NCBI RefSeq assembly: GCF_963662255.1
Contig: NC_085071.1
Coordinates: forward strand, 4,738,701-4,802,700
Source: Cinclus cinclus
Lineage: Eukaryota > Chordata > Aves > Passeriformes > Cinclidae
Direction: 5' to 3'
DNA length: 64,000 nucleotides
Each line of letters starts with the position of its first letter. The stretch's first letter is position 1. This document shows positions 33,766-46,299 of the stretch, piece by piece. The translations under genes were made by a program, and so were the position numbers. The notes under the pieces were generated by a model. That model saw nothing but the letters and a program-made list of their open reading frames with translations, ran no database searches and was not told where the DNA came from.

Positions 33766-36116
33766 ATCATGGTCAGCCCCAGCCTTCCTGGGAGCATCCT
33801 GAGCCTGTGCCCTGCCAGTGGCTGCAGGAGAGGGGAGAAAAACCAGAGTCCTTCCTTAATGAGGATTCAGTATGAATTGTTGATCTCAGTCAGGGCCAGC
33901 AGAGGATCAGCTGAGCTGGAAGATGCTGATGTGTTGCTCAGAAATGATCCAGCACTGATGGGTCTGACAGGGTGGCACCAAACACCCCCCTGCACGGGGT
34001 CCCCTGGGGTGGCAGCTCAGCTCTGGCCTTTAAAGGGGGACAGGGACACCAGAGAAGCTGCAGAAGTGGCTTTGTGCCAGGCACGGTGTTCCAGTGCCTG
34101 CTCTGCTCTCCCTCCTACATGGAGGAGTTCACAAAAACACCCCCAGGCATCCACCTTGCAGACACAATCTGGTCTCCCTTTTCTTATTTTTTTTTTGGAC
34201 ATCCCAGGAGTATCCCTTCCCTGTCACTTTGCTGGATCAGCTTCTGAAGTGATACTTACAGGAGTTATTCATAAAGTGAACAAGGGGTTTCAGAGTCGAA
34301 CATGAAATTGCTTTTATCCACTGCACAAAATGACAAATCAGGCAGCAGCACTGATGACTCCCTGGGAAAATCCACCTCCAAGAAGGCTCCATGAAGTTTC
34401 CTAATGCAGTCAGGGAAAGCTGCTGAGAAGGAGGGAGGCGAGACAGGGGTCAGGAAGAGCTGCCTGATCTCAAACACGCTCCAGAGCAAGTGTTCTCAGC
34501 TTGTTTGCTAATCTCTTGTGACCGACTGCTGAACCAAATCTTCCTTCCTGGACAGAGAAGGGAACAAAAACCCCGAAAAGGGCAACACTTCAACAATAAA
34601 TAGGATGTCAATTAAACACAAGAGCATTCACCTGCACAACCAGCTCGAGGAGGAGCCAGGACTCAGCACAGTGATCCCCAGGGAGATGAAATGTCTGAAA
34701 CCCCCAACAAGCAAGGAACAGCTTTCACAATGAGGTCACGGTGCATCTCCTCTTAGCTAATTGTTTCTTTTTATTTAGATAAATAAATAACAACTGTCAC
34801 TGTGGCTTGCAGATGGATTTGATGAGAAAAATCTATGGGATGAGTTAATTCACAGAGCAAGATTCCAAGATTCAGTCCCTCCTTCTCTGGCTGAGCGAAG
34901 GCAGCTCAGATTACCTGGACATTTTACAACTCTCCAGGGCCCCCAGTACCTGTGGGAGGAGTGCAACAGATTGTTATTGGAATCCAGAACTCAGGACTTT
35001 CTTAAAAGGAGGTCCCTTGCACAAATGGGGGCTCTGTCCCTTCAGCCTTGGGCAGGGACCGCATCCAGCCTCAGCCAGTTTGCATTGCCCAGAGATGGGG
35101 CTGGGATTCCCTGCTCCAGAGCTCCTTCTCCCACCTCCAGCTGAGCAAAAACTCATCCATCTCAGATCATGGGCTTTGAGAGCTTCCCCAGGAGAGACTG
35201 ACAGAGCTGCACTGGAAGGAAGTGCCTGGATGCAGCCAGAGCCTTGCTGGAGCCCTCTGTAGATTGATGCCAGGCTCTGGTGTGACCTCGGGCACCTTCA
35301 TTCTGGGCCATAAAGCACTTTGGGATGACCCTGTCCCTCTGTGTGTCTGCAGCAACACCCACAGCCTGTGCCATCCGCCTGGGAATGGTGAGCTGGGCAG
35401 ACAGATGCACACATGGATGGAAATTGCAGCTCCTGGGCGAGTTCCAAAACACAGGTGGTGATTTCTGGACACTGGATATGTTATCTGCTGAAAAGCAAAA
35501 ATTACAGTGATCAACCAGAAAGGAGCATTATCTTCCTTCCATCATCCCCTCCTCTGGAAACCCTCAACAGGTCAGCTGCTTCCGAGCCCGCCCTGATCAA
35601 TCACTGCAAACACTAAAAGCGGGGAGATATCCTCCTTCCAGCCATTTGTCAAGTGGAACCTGGCAGGTTTTAGTCCTTTTATTAGTTCTGCTTGTGAGAG
35701 AAATTCACTTGATGCCAATGCTTAATGCAGTGAGGACACAGCACATATTTCTGTAGGAGAGAGAGCTGTTATCCAGCTGAGTGCAGGGGTGGGAAGGGGA
35801 TTAACGAAGCCCTGGGCTGGAAGAGAGAGGAAGAGAGGGTGTCCCTTCCCTCGACCTGCTGTCCTGGACACGCATTCCTTTATGCTGCACTTCAGCCTCT
35901 GCCTGAAATGTATTACGAGTGGGGAAAAATAAAGCAGGTGTGTGGTGGTGGAAGGAACCAGAGTGAGACCAGCACAGGCTGTGTGAGCTGCACCTGCTGG
36001 TTCATCCAGGAGAAACCCTGGATGGACAGAGAGGATCCAGAGGTACAGCAGGGACAGTGTCACAGGCATCCCACTGGCTTTTCATCTGTCTAAGTCCACC
36101 CAGACTGCCTGGCATG
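33766..36116. other. Unique noncoding sequence
   Basis: No gene is recognised. AT-rich 34745-34870 includes a TTTAGATAAATAAATAA run. CATAAAGCACTTTGGGATGA at about 35309-35328 faintly resembles old SINE tails but is too short to call. Confidence 0.5.
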
Positions 36117-36220
36117 GATCATTAAGGCTGGAAAAGGCTTCCAGGATCATCCAGCCCAACCTCTGACCTAATACCCCCACGGCCACTAAACCACATCATG
36201 AAATGCCACATCACTGTGTC
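36117..36220 (-). mobile_element. Short CR1 3' tail
   Basis: GATCATTAAGGCTGGAAAAG, CCAGGATCATCCAGCCCAAC and CCACTAAACCACATCATGAA place it in the same CR1 group as 22039, 25884 and 26751. About 100 bp remains. Confidence 0.8.
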
Positions 36221-36305
36221 CCTCCAATGTGGTTTTTCCCAGTGTTACACATGGCCCCAGAGCAGGATCAGCTGTTCCTAAATCCCCTCCAGTATTTTCT
36301 AAGCC

Positions 36306-36420
36306 TGGAAAACTCAGGCACAAAGGAATTAAGAGAACTGCCCAGAGACTGCACAGAGGAGTGCGTGTCAAATTTGGGAATGGAACTTTTATCTCCTAAA
36401 AACCTCTGTGGATCAGTGCT
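36306..36420 (-). mobile_element. Ancient MIR-like SINE fragment
   Basis: The plus strand resembles the reverse complement of the MIR/CORE-SINE body. GGAAAACTCAGGCACAAAGG corresponds to the GAAACTGAGGCACAGAGAGG block, followed by TTAAGAGAACTGCCCAGAG and a GGGAATGGAACTTTTATCTC block. Many substitutions and the absence of both ends fit an amniote-age fossil insertion. An alternative is a related old tRNA-SINE. Confidence 0.55.
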
Positions 36421-37366
36421 CAGTGGTTTATATCAAACCTTTTTTGGCTGCACAGCAGCTGCTGGAGGGGTTTGGGCTTTCCCCTCCCAGGCATTTACAC
36501 TGTGCTCAGCACTGCTGCTGCAAACCCAGCACTTTATAAGCCCCAAAACGAGCGGCTCAGGAAGAACAGCGGGAGAGGAGGATCACGAATGGGACACAAC
36601 CCGCCTGGCACCGCTCTCTGCTCCCTCCTTGCTCACAGCTCTCATTATTTTCCAGCAAGGGCAGCCGTGTTTTGCTCTCTCCCGCTTGTCAGCACGAGCT
36701 GACATTTGAGCTGTGCTGATGAGACCTACCAGGGTGAGACACATGTTTGTGGTCGCTTTGGGCGACCAGCTGCCAAGGCCTTTAACTGCTCCTTTTTTGA
36801 TTTTCCTGCCCAGCCGAGCTCTCTGCCTCGCTGGCAGCTGGAGCTGCGCTGCCTCCCGGGGATCTGTGCAGGAGCAGGGGCTGCTCTCACCTCAGCCAGG
36901 CTCTGCTCCGGGAAGGGAAGGGGCTGATGCTTTGTCTGGGGGTTCAGAGATGCTGGCTCAGTGGTGGCTGTGTCCTCCTGCACACTCAGTTTTTTGGGGA
37001 GCACGGCCATGCTCTGTCCCAGCTGCTCCATCTCCAGCAATCCTAATTAATGCCAGGCAGGGATCTGGCCCCCAAAATCCCTTTCTAACCTAAGGCAGGT
37101 GACAACATTGTCAGGAAAAGCTCGACCAGAAGCTGTGCTTGTGATGCCACTCTTTGGCACAATGCCACTCTCCCATTTGTCCCAGTGACATTTTCCCAGT
37201 GAGGAACTGGTCCTGTAGGACAGACTGGGTGGGGAGAGGACTCTGCACAGGGACAGGGCTGCAAACCCCATCCCCCTGGCTCTGGTGCAGCACTTGGACA
37301 GTGTTTAACATCAAACTCTGTCTGAGCTGCCATCAATCACCAAATTCAGACTGCCTGAGCCAGCCA
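36421..37366. other. Unique noncoding sequence
   Basis: Nothing recognised as coding. The 168-codon plus frame at 36203-36709 crosses both the CR1 tail and the MIR-like fragment, which argues against it being a gene. Confidence 0.5.
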
Positions 37367-38385
37367 CGTGTCACATCCCAGGTCCTGTCGCATCCCAGGT
37401 CCTGTCACATCCCAGGGCCTGTCACAACCTGGATCCTGTCACACCCTGGATCCTGTCACAACCCTGATCCTGTCACATCCCGGATCCTGTCACAACCTGG
37501 ATCCTGTCACATCCGTGATCCTGTCACAACCTGGATCCTGTCACATCCCTGATCCTGTCACATCCCTGATCCTGTCACATCCCAGGGCCTGTCACATCCC
37601 GGATCCTGTCACATCCTGGATCCTGTCACATCCCTGATCCTGTGACAACCCGGATCCTGTCACAACCTGGATTCTGTCACAACCTGGATCCTGTCACATC
37701 CCGGATCCTGTCACATCCCAGGGCCTGTCACAACCTGGATTCTGTCACAACCTGGATCCTGTCACATCCCTGATCCTGTCACATCCCAGGGCCTGTCACA
37801 TCCCGGATCCTGTCACAACCTGGATCCTGTCACAACCCTGATCCTGTCACATCCCGGATCCTGTCACAACCTGGATCCTGTCACATCCGTGATCCTGTCA
37901 CAACCTGGATCCTGTCACATCCCTGATCCTGTCACATCCCTGATCCTGTCACATCCCAGGGCCTGTCACATCCCGGATCCTGTCACAACCTGGATCCTGT
38001 CACATCCCTGATCCTGTCACATCCCTGATCCTGTCACATCCCAGGGCCTGTCACATCCCGGATCCTGTCACAACCTGGATCCTGTCACATCCCTGATCCT
38101 GTGACAACCCGGATCCTGTCACAACCTGGATTCTGTCACAACCTGGATCCTGTCACATCCCGGATCCTGTCACATCCCAGGGCCTGTCACAACCTGGGTC
38201 CTGTCGCATCCCTGATCCTGTCACAACCCAGATCCTGTCACGTCCCTGATCCTGTCACAACCCAGATCCTGTCACATCCCTGATCCTGTCACATCCTGGA
38301 TCCTGTCACATCCCGGATCCTGTCACGTCCCTGATCCTGTCACATCCCTGATCCTGTCACATCCCTGATCCTGTCACGTCCCAGA
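37367..38385. repeat. 17-bp minisatellite, about 60 units, with higher-order repeats
   Basis: The unit is ATCCTGTCACATCCCGG (17 bp), with recurring variants in the second half: CACATCCCTG, CACAACCTGG and CACATCCCAG-GG. The spacing is exactly 17 bp wherever checked. The marker variant ATCCGTGATCC recurs after 374 bp (22 units), and the marker TGTGACAACCCGG after 459 bp (27 units), showing block duplications. Many units contain GGATCC. The array has no spacers and sharp edges. Frames such as 37368-37637 are open only because of the repeat. Confidence 0.97.
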
Positions 38386-41300
38386 TCAGTGGATGGGGAT
38401 GTTGTGGTGGTGCTGCTGTGACAGGGATTTGTACCCACAAACACTTCAGGCCCAGCTTGATTCTGCTTTGCACATTCCCTGACAATTTACATCAGTGCAT
38501 AAATCAGAAATAAAGCTGAAATTCTCATTTCACTTTCATGGATGGGTTTCATATTCATTTTGCAGGAGTATAAATGACAACACAAGATGTGAGATGAAGG
38601 AAGCTTTAAGGGAGAGATCCCAGATCATTTAATCCAGTGGAAGTGTGACCAGGTACCACCTGTATTGGAGGAAACCCCAGCTCCCCAGATAAACTCAGAC
38701 CATCTTCCTTAGGTCCATCCAGCTCTAATACTCCCAGAAAAGGTGAATAAATATAACAGCAAGATCCAATCTGTGCTGTGTGAACACTGATGTGTGTCAC
38801 AGATCGAGGACAGCTTGTTTTTCCCAGCATAAAGCACTGCTCAGAGCTGTGAACGATTTCTGAACTGGAGCTGTTCTAATTAGTAAGGAACATTTAGGTC
38901 AATTACATCAGCGTGCTGGCCACTACAATTACTATTATTAATTGTGTTCGATTACACATTTGCAGCTATTAAATACAGTATCTCTCAAGTACCTGTGTGG
39001 AGTATTAACCCAGCAGAAAACGGGGAAAAGTATTTAACACAGAGAAATGGCCAGGTAATGGCAGTCTAAATACACCCCAGCCCCATGCATCATTTATCTC
39101 CTCTCTGCGTGTGCCTGGATGATACAGCACAAGAGAGACTCAAAGGATTTGTTTTCCTTCATCCTCTTTTCTCTCTGGACCAAAGTCTTCTTTCCTGAGC
39201 TGTCCTGTACCTGCTGAGGCTGCTCGACTGCCCAGGCACGTGGGCAGCACCTCACAAGGGCAGGACAGGTGATTTATCTCTCTCACAGGTGCCCAGAGTA
39301 GGAAAATGCTGCTTTGTGGAGGTTCTGGCCCAGCTTTCACATGGTTACAAAGGCTCGTGCATTCCCTCCCCCACAGCCAGGACTTTACACTACTTAAAAA
39401 AGAAAATCACTTTGAAGAAGTGTTTCTGTGTCCTACGATGTTAAACTGCTAATGGGAAAGGAAATGTATTCATGATTCACTGTATAAAAGCAGCCTTGGA
39501 GGAATGCAGATTGTATTTTCCCTCTGCAAACATTTGATCATCCCAATAAAAGAGCAGCCCCACCTTTCCCACCAGCTCTGTAAATCACGGGGAATGGAAA
39601 CAACAGGTTTATGGTTGTCACGGCGGTCGTTACCACAGGGTTTTTATGGGTTCTGGAGAGAGGGGGGAGCCTGTTTATGAGCACGAGTGCCTCCTGAAGG
39701 ACTGCGGGACTCTCGAACTCACCCTGCTGCTCGAGTCTCTGTTTAATATGGAAATGATGCTCCTGATTCAGCCTGCCCCTCCCCGGTGCTCCAGGCTTCC
39801 CTTGCCAGGTAGTCCCATACAGCCAGGGCAGGAGCAGAGCCCCAGAGGGTCCCGGCTGTTCTCCAGCCCTCCTGGAAATCTCTGCACGGGGATCCCATTG
39901 CCATGAAGCACCCACACACCTGAGCCACTTCAGGGGACAGCTCTGAGCTGCTACTGTTGCTGTTAATTAATCCCATTGATTGGGATTTGAGCTTACAGCA
40001 AGGATCAAGGCCATGTTCCACAGCTGGAGTAGAAGGCAGCTTCAGTCCAGGAGTGGCTTTTATCACCATGTCCTGCTCCCTGAAACAGCAATTGGAAAGG
40101 AACCACCAGGATCCTCAAATTTCAACTCCTGGGACCAGCAGAACCTAGGACTTAATTCCTGGAGGAATCCACCTGAGACACCAACAGAGATCACCTCTTC
40201 CCAGGCATCTTCAGAGGGAGCTGGCAGCGACCACCCCTCGCTTTTACCTCACCTGAAACACGGTGCAGCATTTGGTACCTGCAGTTTCCTCTCAGCTTCC
40301 AAACCTCCAAGGAGACGCCGTCTGCTGCCTGGGCTATAAATATGGCCAGCGAGTGCTGAGCCAGAACGTGTGGCAGTAATTTGGGTGATGATTTAAGGTC
40401 TGAACGTTCCTCCCAGAGCCTGTTCACCCTGAGTGATGCTGACAGAGCCAGGAGCCCACGGGACAGGGACCTGCCCCAGCTGCACCCCTGGGCTCGTACT
40501 GTCCCTCCACCATCCCTCCCCTCCATCCCTCCGGCTGTAGGAGCTCTGTGTTCCTCCACCTGAACATCTTTCTCCCTTCCTCCACAGGATTTCTCCCTTT
40601 GGAATGACTCTGTACAGTGAAATAACCGTATTGTAACCCTTGGAAATGGTTTTGTTTTATTGGAATCTCCTGCCTGTTTTATGGCCAGCTCTGCAGATGA
40701 GCTGACAATAAAGGAGGAGGAAGAGGAGTGTTTGAGAGGGGCTGAGCAGCTTCAGCTCCTGCCAACTCAGTGCTTCCCAAGGAAGCACTCAGCATCTGGC
40801 AGAATTGAGATTTTGCATATTTTTTTTAACTCTCCCTCTCCTTTTTTTACAGTATAAATTAAGTTTAGCAGCAGAGAGGGTGCAGTGGTGCTCAGGGCAG
40901 GATGTGTTAATGAGCTGAGCCTCCCTGTCTACCTTGCCTCTTGCCTTTTTTGCATTTTAATACTTAGCCTTTTCTAAAAATAGCCCCAATTCTTAGTCCT
41001 TTTAATACTCTCTTCATAAAAAGTAGTTCTTAAAGTTCTCAAAAAGCTTTGCTTTGGATTTAAGCTGGACAAAGTGTCCATCCCAGGAAATGGCACCAGA
41101 AACACCAAGCTCCGAGTGCAGGGCTGATCCCAGAGACTGAATACAAACATTCCCCACAGGGTAATGCCAAGCACAGCTGCCTCGATAAAATAATGAAGAT
41201 AATAAATCAGGCAGCCATTTAGCACCTTTTTCCCAGTAGCTGTTCTCCATCTCCCACCAGGGAGGGAAGGAATGATGGATGGAAGTTGAACTGAGCCATG

Positions 41301-41704
41301 GGAGCAGTGAAGAAGCATTTCAGACCAGGATGGGTGAGGAGCTCTCTGCCCGCTTTCCCCAAGCTCAGTGACACCAGCTTTGCCTCAGAAAGGTGTTGCT
41401 GCACCTGAAATTTGGGTTCCAATCCCACAGCTGCTTCTGACAAGTTTCCCCTCATAACCAGGTGCAGGTTTTGGGTTCCTCACTGTTTTGATGTCCCCAG
41501 GCTTGTTCCTACCCCAGCTGAGCCAGGATGGAGAACCAGGACAGGACCTGGCCCAGCCCCCTGGGCTGTTTCTGAGCTCAGTTTAACAGCACTGCACCTA
41601 TTTGCAGTGTCTGTGCATTCTGGCAAGTCACACATCTGGAGAGGGGGTGCTGAGAAGGCCTGAGAGTGACTCAGGCTCGTGGAAATAAATGGCTTTGGAA
41701 TGGA
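38386..41704. other. Unique noncoding sequence
   Basis: No gene is recognised. 38860-39010 looks like a conserved noncoding element (listed separately). A CTCCCTTCCTCCACAG acceptor-like tract lies at about 40573-40588, but the frames after it close quickly. There is a T8 run near 40820. Confidence 0.5.
38860..39010. promoter_or_regulatory. Candidate conserved noncoding element
   Basis: Dense homeodomain-type motifs (TCTAATTAGTAAG, CAATTAC, ATTATTAATTG, ATTACACATTTGCAGC) sit in 150 bp of non-repetitive, AT-rich DNA just downstream of the 17-bp array. Enhancer function and conservation are inferred from texture alone. Confidence 0.28.
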
Positions 41705-41935
41705 GACTGTGAAAAGATTAATCTCTTTAAACTTACCAGGAAGAAATTCAAAAGGTAATTTGATTATAGTGCACAAACACTTTCACAGGAAGAAACTATC
41801 AGATACCGAAGGCTCTTTAACCTGGCAGAGATGAGCAGAGACAGAATCTCTTAGTGGAAATTAAAAGCAGGCAAATTCAAAATAATGTGTGGGGTTTTTT
41901 TAACGGGGTAGTGAATCACTGAACAACCCAGGAGC
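41705..41935 (+). mobile_element. Old, diverged CR1-type LINE fragment
   Basis: The order GAAGAAATTCAAAAGGTAAT, TTTGATTATAGTGCACAAAC, GGCTCTTTAACCTGGCAGAG, GCAGGCAAATTCAAAATAAT and TTTTTTTAACGGGGTAGTGA follows the 3' region of the older CR1 lineages shared with turtles and crocodilians (clone-like blocks CTCTTTAATCTAGCAGA and CTAGACAAATTCAGA). Divergence is much higher than in the other CR1 copies in the window. The 3' terminus is not recognisable. Confidence 0.6.
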
Positions 41936-44924
41936 GTGTCAGCTGGGTTTGGGTCTCTTTGCAAGATACTTCTTTTAGGGAGGAACTCAGAGAAATCAGA
42001 GCGGGGATCTGCAGTCCACAGCCAGAGCAGTGGGGATGACTTTACCCTCTGTGTGAGGAGCTTTGGACCCAGCTGGGATCATGTGGGGCAGATGAAGAGA
42101 TGTTCCTCCATGGATTTGTGTTCTCAGAGCTGAGGGAAACCAACAGCAGCTGGGGAGCAGAGCCAAGGAATCCACAGGCTGGGATGATGCTTATTCCAGA
42201 AACGGGAGGAGGGACCCCCAGCAGCCACCACAGCAGCCAGCAGAAATCCCAGTGTCACTGGGATGCACCACTCCAGGTGTCCTGTCAATGATCCTGGCTG
42301 GCAGGATCTCACTCAGGAATCGAGGCACTATAGAACCGATTATTTCCCTGCACAACAAGTTAGCAACAGAGTTTGGATGTTCATTGACAGGAAAATCTTC
42401 ACATCCTTTATATACTCCTGGGTAGCTTCCCCCTGAATCCAAATATCACATCATTTATTTAACTTAGAGAATAAAGTAATTAATACCGGGGAGTTCTGAC
42501 TGCTTGGCAGGATGTGCTGTTACAGCTAACAAATTTTATGTCTTTAGGCTTCACAGCAGAACTTGATTTAATTTGTCCCAAGGTTAAGAAAGACAGCGAG
42601 GAAATTTGATGGCTCCAGATCACAAATTCACTACAATTTATCACCTTCACCATGTGGCGTGGACAGACACCACTTCCAGGTGGAGATGGCAGAAGTTTAC
42701 TCAATCATCTTTGCTTTAATCCTGCATTCATCCATTATCTGCCACCATATGTCCCAAATATTCTGAGTCTCCCTGGGAGCTGCCTCCAGCCATCCCCAGC
42801 ACCAGCCTGCCCGCCACATCCTTGGGATAAGGACCCTCAAAATTTTGGGATTATGCAATTAAGACATAACACAATCTCAAGGAAGGGTAGGGAAGCATCT
42901 TAACTAGATTTTCCCCCCTAAAAGTTCTGTTTCAACGGCGTTTTAAAGAGTCAGGACATTCAACAAAATGTTTTGAATTGTGGAGCTTCTATAATTTTGA
43001 TGAGAGAAGAGAAAGGGAAAATGTTGCATGGGGGCTGTTTTCTAATCACTTCCAGGTTGCTGGATTAATTTCTGTGGCTGGATTTTCTCCCTTAAATAAC
43101 AGAAAAATGGAATAGTTTCTCCATTTCATTATAAGCTGGTGTTTTCAGAGAGAAAATCCAGGGATAGAAAGGAATTCACCCCAATACCCAATGTCAGCTT
43201 TGCAGAGCAGCAAGACCTCACCACAGAATTCTCTTTAGGACCCACCCAGTGCAGGGAATTTGGGAGCAATGAGGCTTTTACCCAGTGGCCTGGCCAGAAT
43301 CTCACAGAGCAGAGGGAAGGAAGGCAGAGTTTCCCTCTCAGAGCTGAGCACCTGGCCAGGAGGTCACGCTCAATTTGGAGAGCAGGGGCCACAACTTCCC
43401 AACAGCTTCCGAGGGGCTGCAGCTCGTGAGCAGCATCAGCCAGCAATTATGCACCAAAAGAGCTCCCAGATGTGCAGGGGATGTGATAACAAAATGTCCC
43501 AATTTATGGCATTTTCTCCCTCCCTCTCGATCTCCCTCTGTCATTGTCCTTTAGAAAGTGAACATGAGGAATAAAGCTCTCTTTTTAGAAACTAGTCCGG
43601 GTCCTAAAAAGCTGGAAAATTAAGTGTAGAGATTTCCATGGCACAAGGAAATCACACACTCCAGGTCAGCTCGAGCCTCCTCGTTGGGAACTCTCAGTGG
43701 GGCCAGGGCAGCTGCCACTGGAGCAGCATCGAGATGAGATCCAGGGAAGTCAGCAAGGTGGGAAGGCAGATCTTCCACAGGTTCTTCATGGGGAAAGGTT
43801 CCTCTCCCTGCACTCCAAGAACTGAATTTGTCTTTTCCTTGTCCATCTGACAAACACTTCAAAAGCCAAGTCGCTTTGTCAGGGCTTCAGAGTGCCTAGA
43901 AGGGGACACACCACTTCCTTAGGAGCTCTTCCTAAAGGTTAATCTGATTTTGAGGGCTGGTTTTCCACTGTGGTTTCCCCAAACAGCTCCATGTAGGAAT
44001 CTCTGGGTCAGATGGGACATTTATCAGCGTTCCAGTAAAAAGCTGGGCAAGGAAACAAGATGAAAGAAATGTTCTATTTATGGCTAAGTTGTGTGAAGTT
44101 GTTCTGGATTAGAGTGATCAAAAATTCTGATGGAAAATCCAGCCTAATGCCTTTCAAACCACGTCTTCTCTGACATGGGGCTTCACCCCTGACACGCTGC
44201 TCCGTCCTGGAAAATTATCTGGGACCCACTTGGACCTGGATGCCCTTAAAGAGGTAAAAAACCACCACATCTAAATGGCCATCAGTCTTCTCCCAACCAG
44301 ACCACTCCAGATTTTCCAACAGAAGAACAAACATCCCACCAGAAAGAGCTGCCCTGGAACTCCCAGGCCATCCTGGAGCCAGCCAGGACACGTGTCCAGG
44401 GGCTGGCTCCAATCCATGCTGCCCTGCTCAGGCAGTTCCTTACATGATTTATCTCACATGACACAAAATCAGTATTGCTGACCACCTCAAACTGCATCCC
44501 TTGTGAGCGCCTGGTGGATGAAATCTAAAATCACACCAGGGACAGCGCAGGGCTTGTGAAACACCCTTGGGTGAGGTGGTTCTTTTGGGACACAGTGTCA
44601 CCATTCCCTGGGTCCCATTAATTCCCATTAATCTGGGGGTTAATTAGATCAGGAGCCTCTGTGCCACCTTCTCCATGCTCAGGAACTTGCCACAAACCCT
44701 TGGCAATGTTTCTCCATCCCAGCCCGAGGCTGGTGCTCGCCATGGCTGCTCGTGCTGCTCCCCAGCACCTCCTACACAAACCTCCTCGCTGCTTCTTGCA
44801 CTTTTTATCTCACTTAGTTCTTGTCTCATCATATTTAGAGGCTCTTTGGGATACAAATAGTATTGATTTGTATGTACAACCACCTAGAACAAGGAGGGTT
44901 CGGGTCCTCAGCCCAAATAATAAA

Positions 44925-45180
44925 TAATAGTTAATATAGTTCAGACATGACCAGCCAGTTTCTACCTAAAAATGTCAATAAAGCAGGGCCATATTGATGC
45001 AAAGAGACATAAAATGTGAACTCCTTCAATACAGGCACTTATTTGTCTCTGTTTGCGAGGCCAGGAAGGAAAGAGCTGTTAGCAGTGAATAGTATTTTAT
45101 TAGCATCATAAACCCCAAGAGCAAAGTTTGTGTCACAGAGAACTGCACATGCATTTGAAGGCTTAATTTATGTTCCTGAG
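44925..45180. promoter_or_regulatory. Candidate conserved noncoding element
   Basis: This AT-rich, repeat-free stretch carries TTTATTAGCATCATAAA, AATAATAGTTAATATAG and GGCTTAATTTATG-type motifs. The clean boundary with the adjacent pyrimidine tract and the absence of CR1 fit a constrained element, but only alignment to other birds could show it. Confidence 0.22.
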
Positions 45181-45181
45181 T

Positions 45182-45238
45182 CCTTTTTTTTTTTTTTCAC
45201 CCGTCTCTTTCTTTCTTTTTTTTTCCCCCCCCAAACAG
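45182..45238 (+). other. Long polypyrimidine tract ending in CAG
   Basis: About 50 nearly uninterrupted pyrimidines (T16, then CTTTCTTTC, then T9 and C8) are followed by AAACAG. It resembles a strong splice acceptor or a decayed TTTC microsatellite. No open frame of note follows, so exon use is doubtful. Confidence 0.3.
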
Positions 45239-46299
45239 AAATAATTTAAAATAAAGTCCGGTAACATCTGAAGACGCCTTTGGGTGAAAGGGATGTTCAT
45301 GTAAAACCAAACCCACACCCTACAGAAATCCTGTCTGAGAGAGCTCCGTGGAATTAGTATATAAATCCATTCTGCAGAGCTCCATGGAAACTTCAGGAAA
45401 ACCACATTTTATGTGCACCAGGTCCTGAGCATCAGCACTGGGGAATGCCAACAATCCCAAGGAAGATCCAGATGAGGAAGAAGTGACTTCCTGAGGAGCT
45501 CCAACAAATTAGCAGTGGAAAACCAGAGGGCATAGAAAAGCCAGTGCTGCTTTAGTGGCATTCCATGAATTGGAGCTCAGCGGATCTTCAGCTCGTTCAA
45601 AGCTGATGGGAGACACATCAACCACACCAGCACAGTCCCATCTCCACCCAAACCAATCCCAAACTCCTGCGGCTCCTGCTCATTCTCCTGCATTCCCAGC
45701 ATTTCTCTCTGATCTGGCCCCTTCGGAGTGGGGTCAGGTTTCTGGGGATTCTTGGGAATAGATGTTGCAATATAACCACAATCAAGCCCTGGTAATCGGC
45801 AAATTACAGCTTTCCATACATCCCAAAGCTTTTAACTGCCAGCTGCTTGTCGTGGTCTATTTACAGGGTGACCATTCTGCAGAGCAGGTTCTGTGCCTGT
45901 TCCAGAGCTGTAAACATGGCTTTAATGACCAACAGGCATTTATTTAACATTCTGCCTGTTTCGGAGAGGCAAATCAGACAAGGTGAGTGCTGGAAGCACA
46001 GAATTAAGGGTTTATGGCAAAGAAAAAGGCTGCACAAGGAGCTGTGGAAAAGCTGAACAGCATGGGGCAGGTTCTTCAGGAGCCTGGGACTCGCTGCCTA
46101 CAGAGCAGGGAAGGTATTTGTGGCTCTGAACAGTGAGGTGAGGCAAATCTCTGTCACTGCATAAACACAAAGGTTTGGGAGTTCAGGAAGGAGCAGCCTT
46201 TGTTGGTAAAAATATTCCCATGCTCTCTGCTCGAGCAAGGTCTGTGAACTCACACATCAGTTCAGCTCTGCATCCGTGAGGGAAGGGAAGTGTGGAATG

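Larger units (their letters stand above)
41936..46299. other. Unique noncoding sequence
   Basis: No exon is recognised in 4.4 kb. AT-rich 42430-42560 and 44925-45180 have the look of conserved noncoding sequence. A long pyrimidine tract at 45182-45231 is listed separately. Confidence 0.5.

Noticed and set aside
33637..34305. 222-codon plus frame
   Set aside because: It begins within a CR1 3' fragment, shows no domain, and competes with opposing frames.
35260..35335. Possible MIR-like fragment (GTGACCTCGGGCACC, AAAGCACTTTGGGATGA)
   Set aside because: Two short resemblances without the intervening core. Chance similarity is likely.
37367..38385. CRISPR-like direct repeats
   Set aside because: Units are head-to-tail 17-mers with no unique spacers, and the DNA is vertebrate, so this is a minisatellite.
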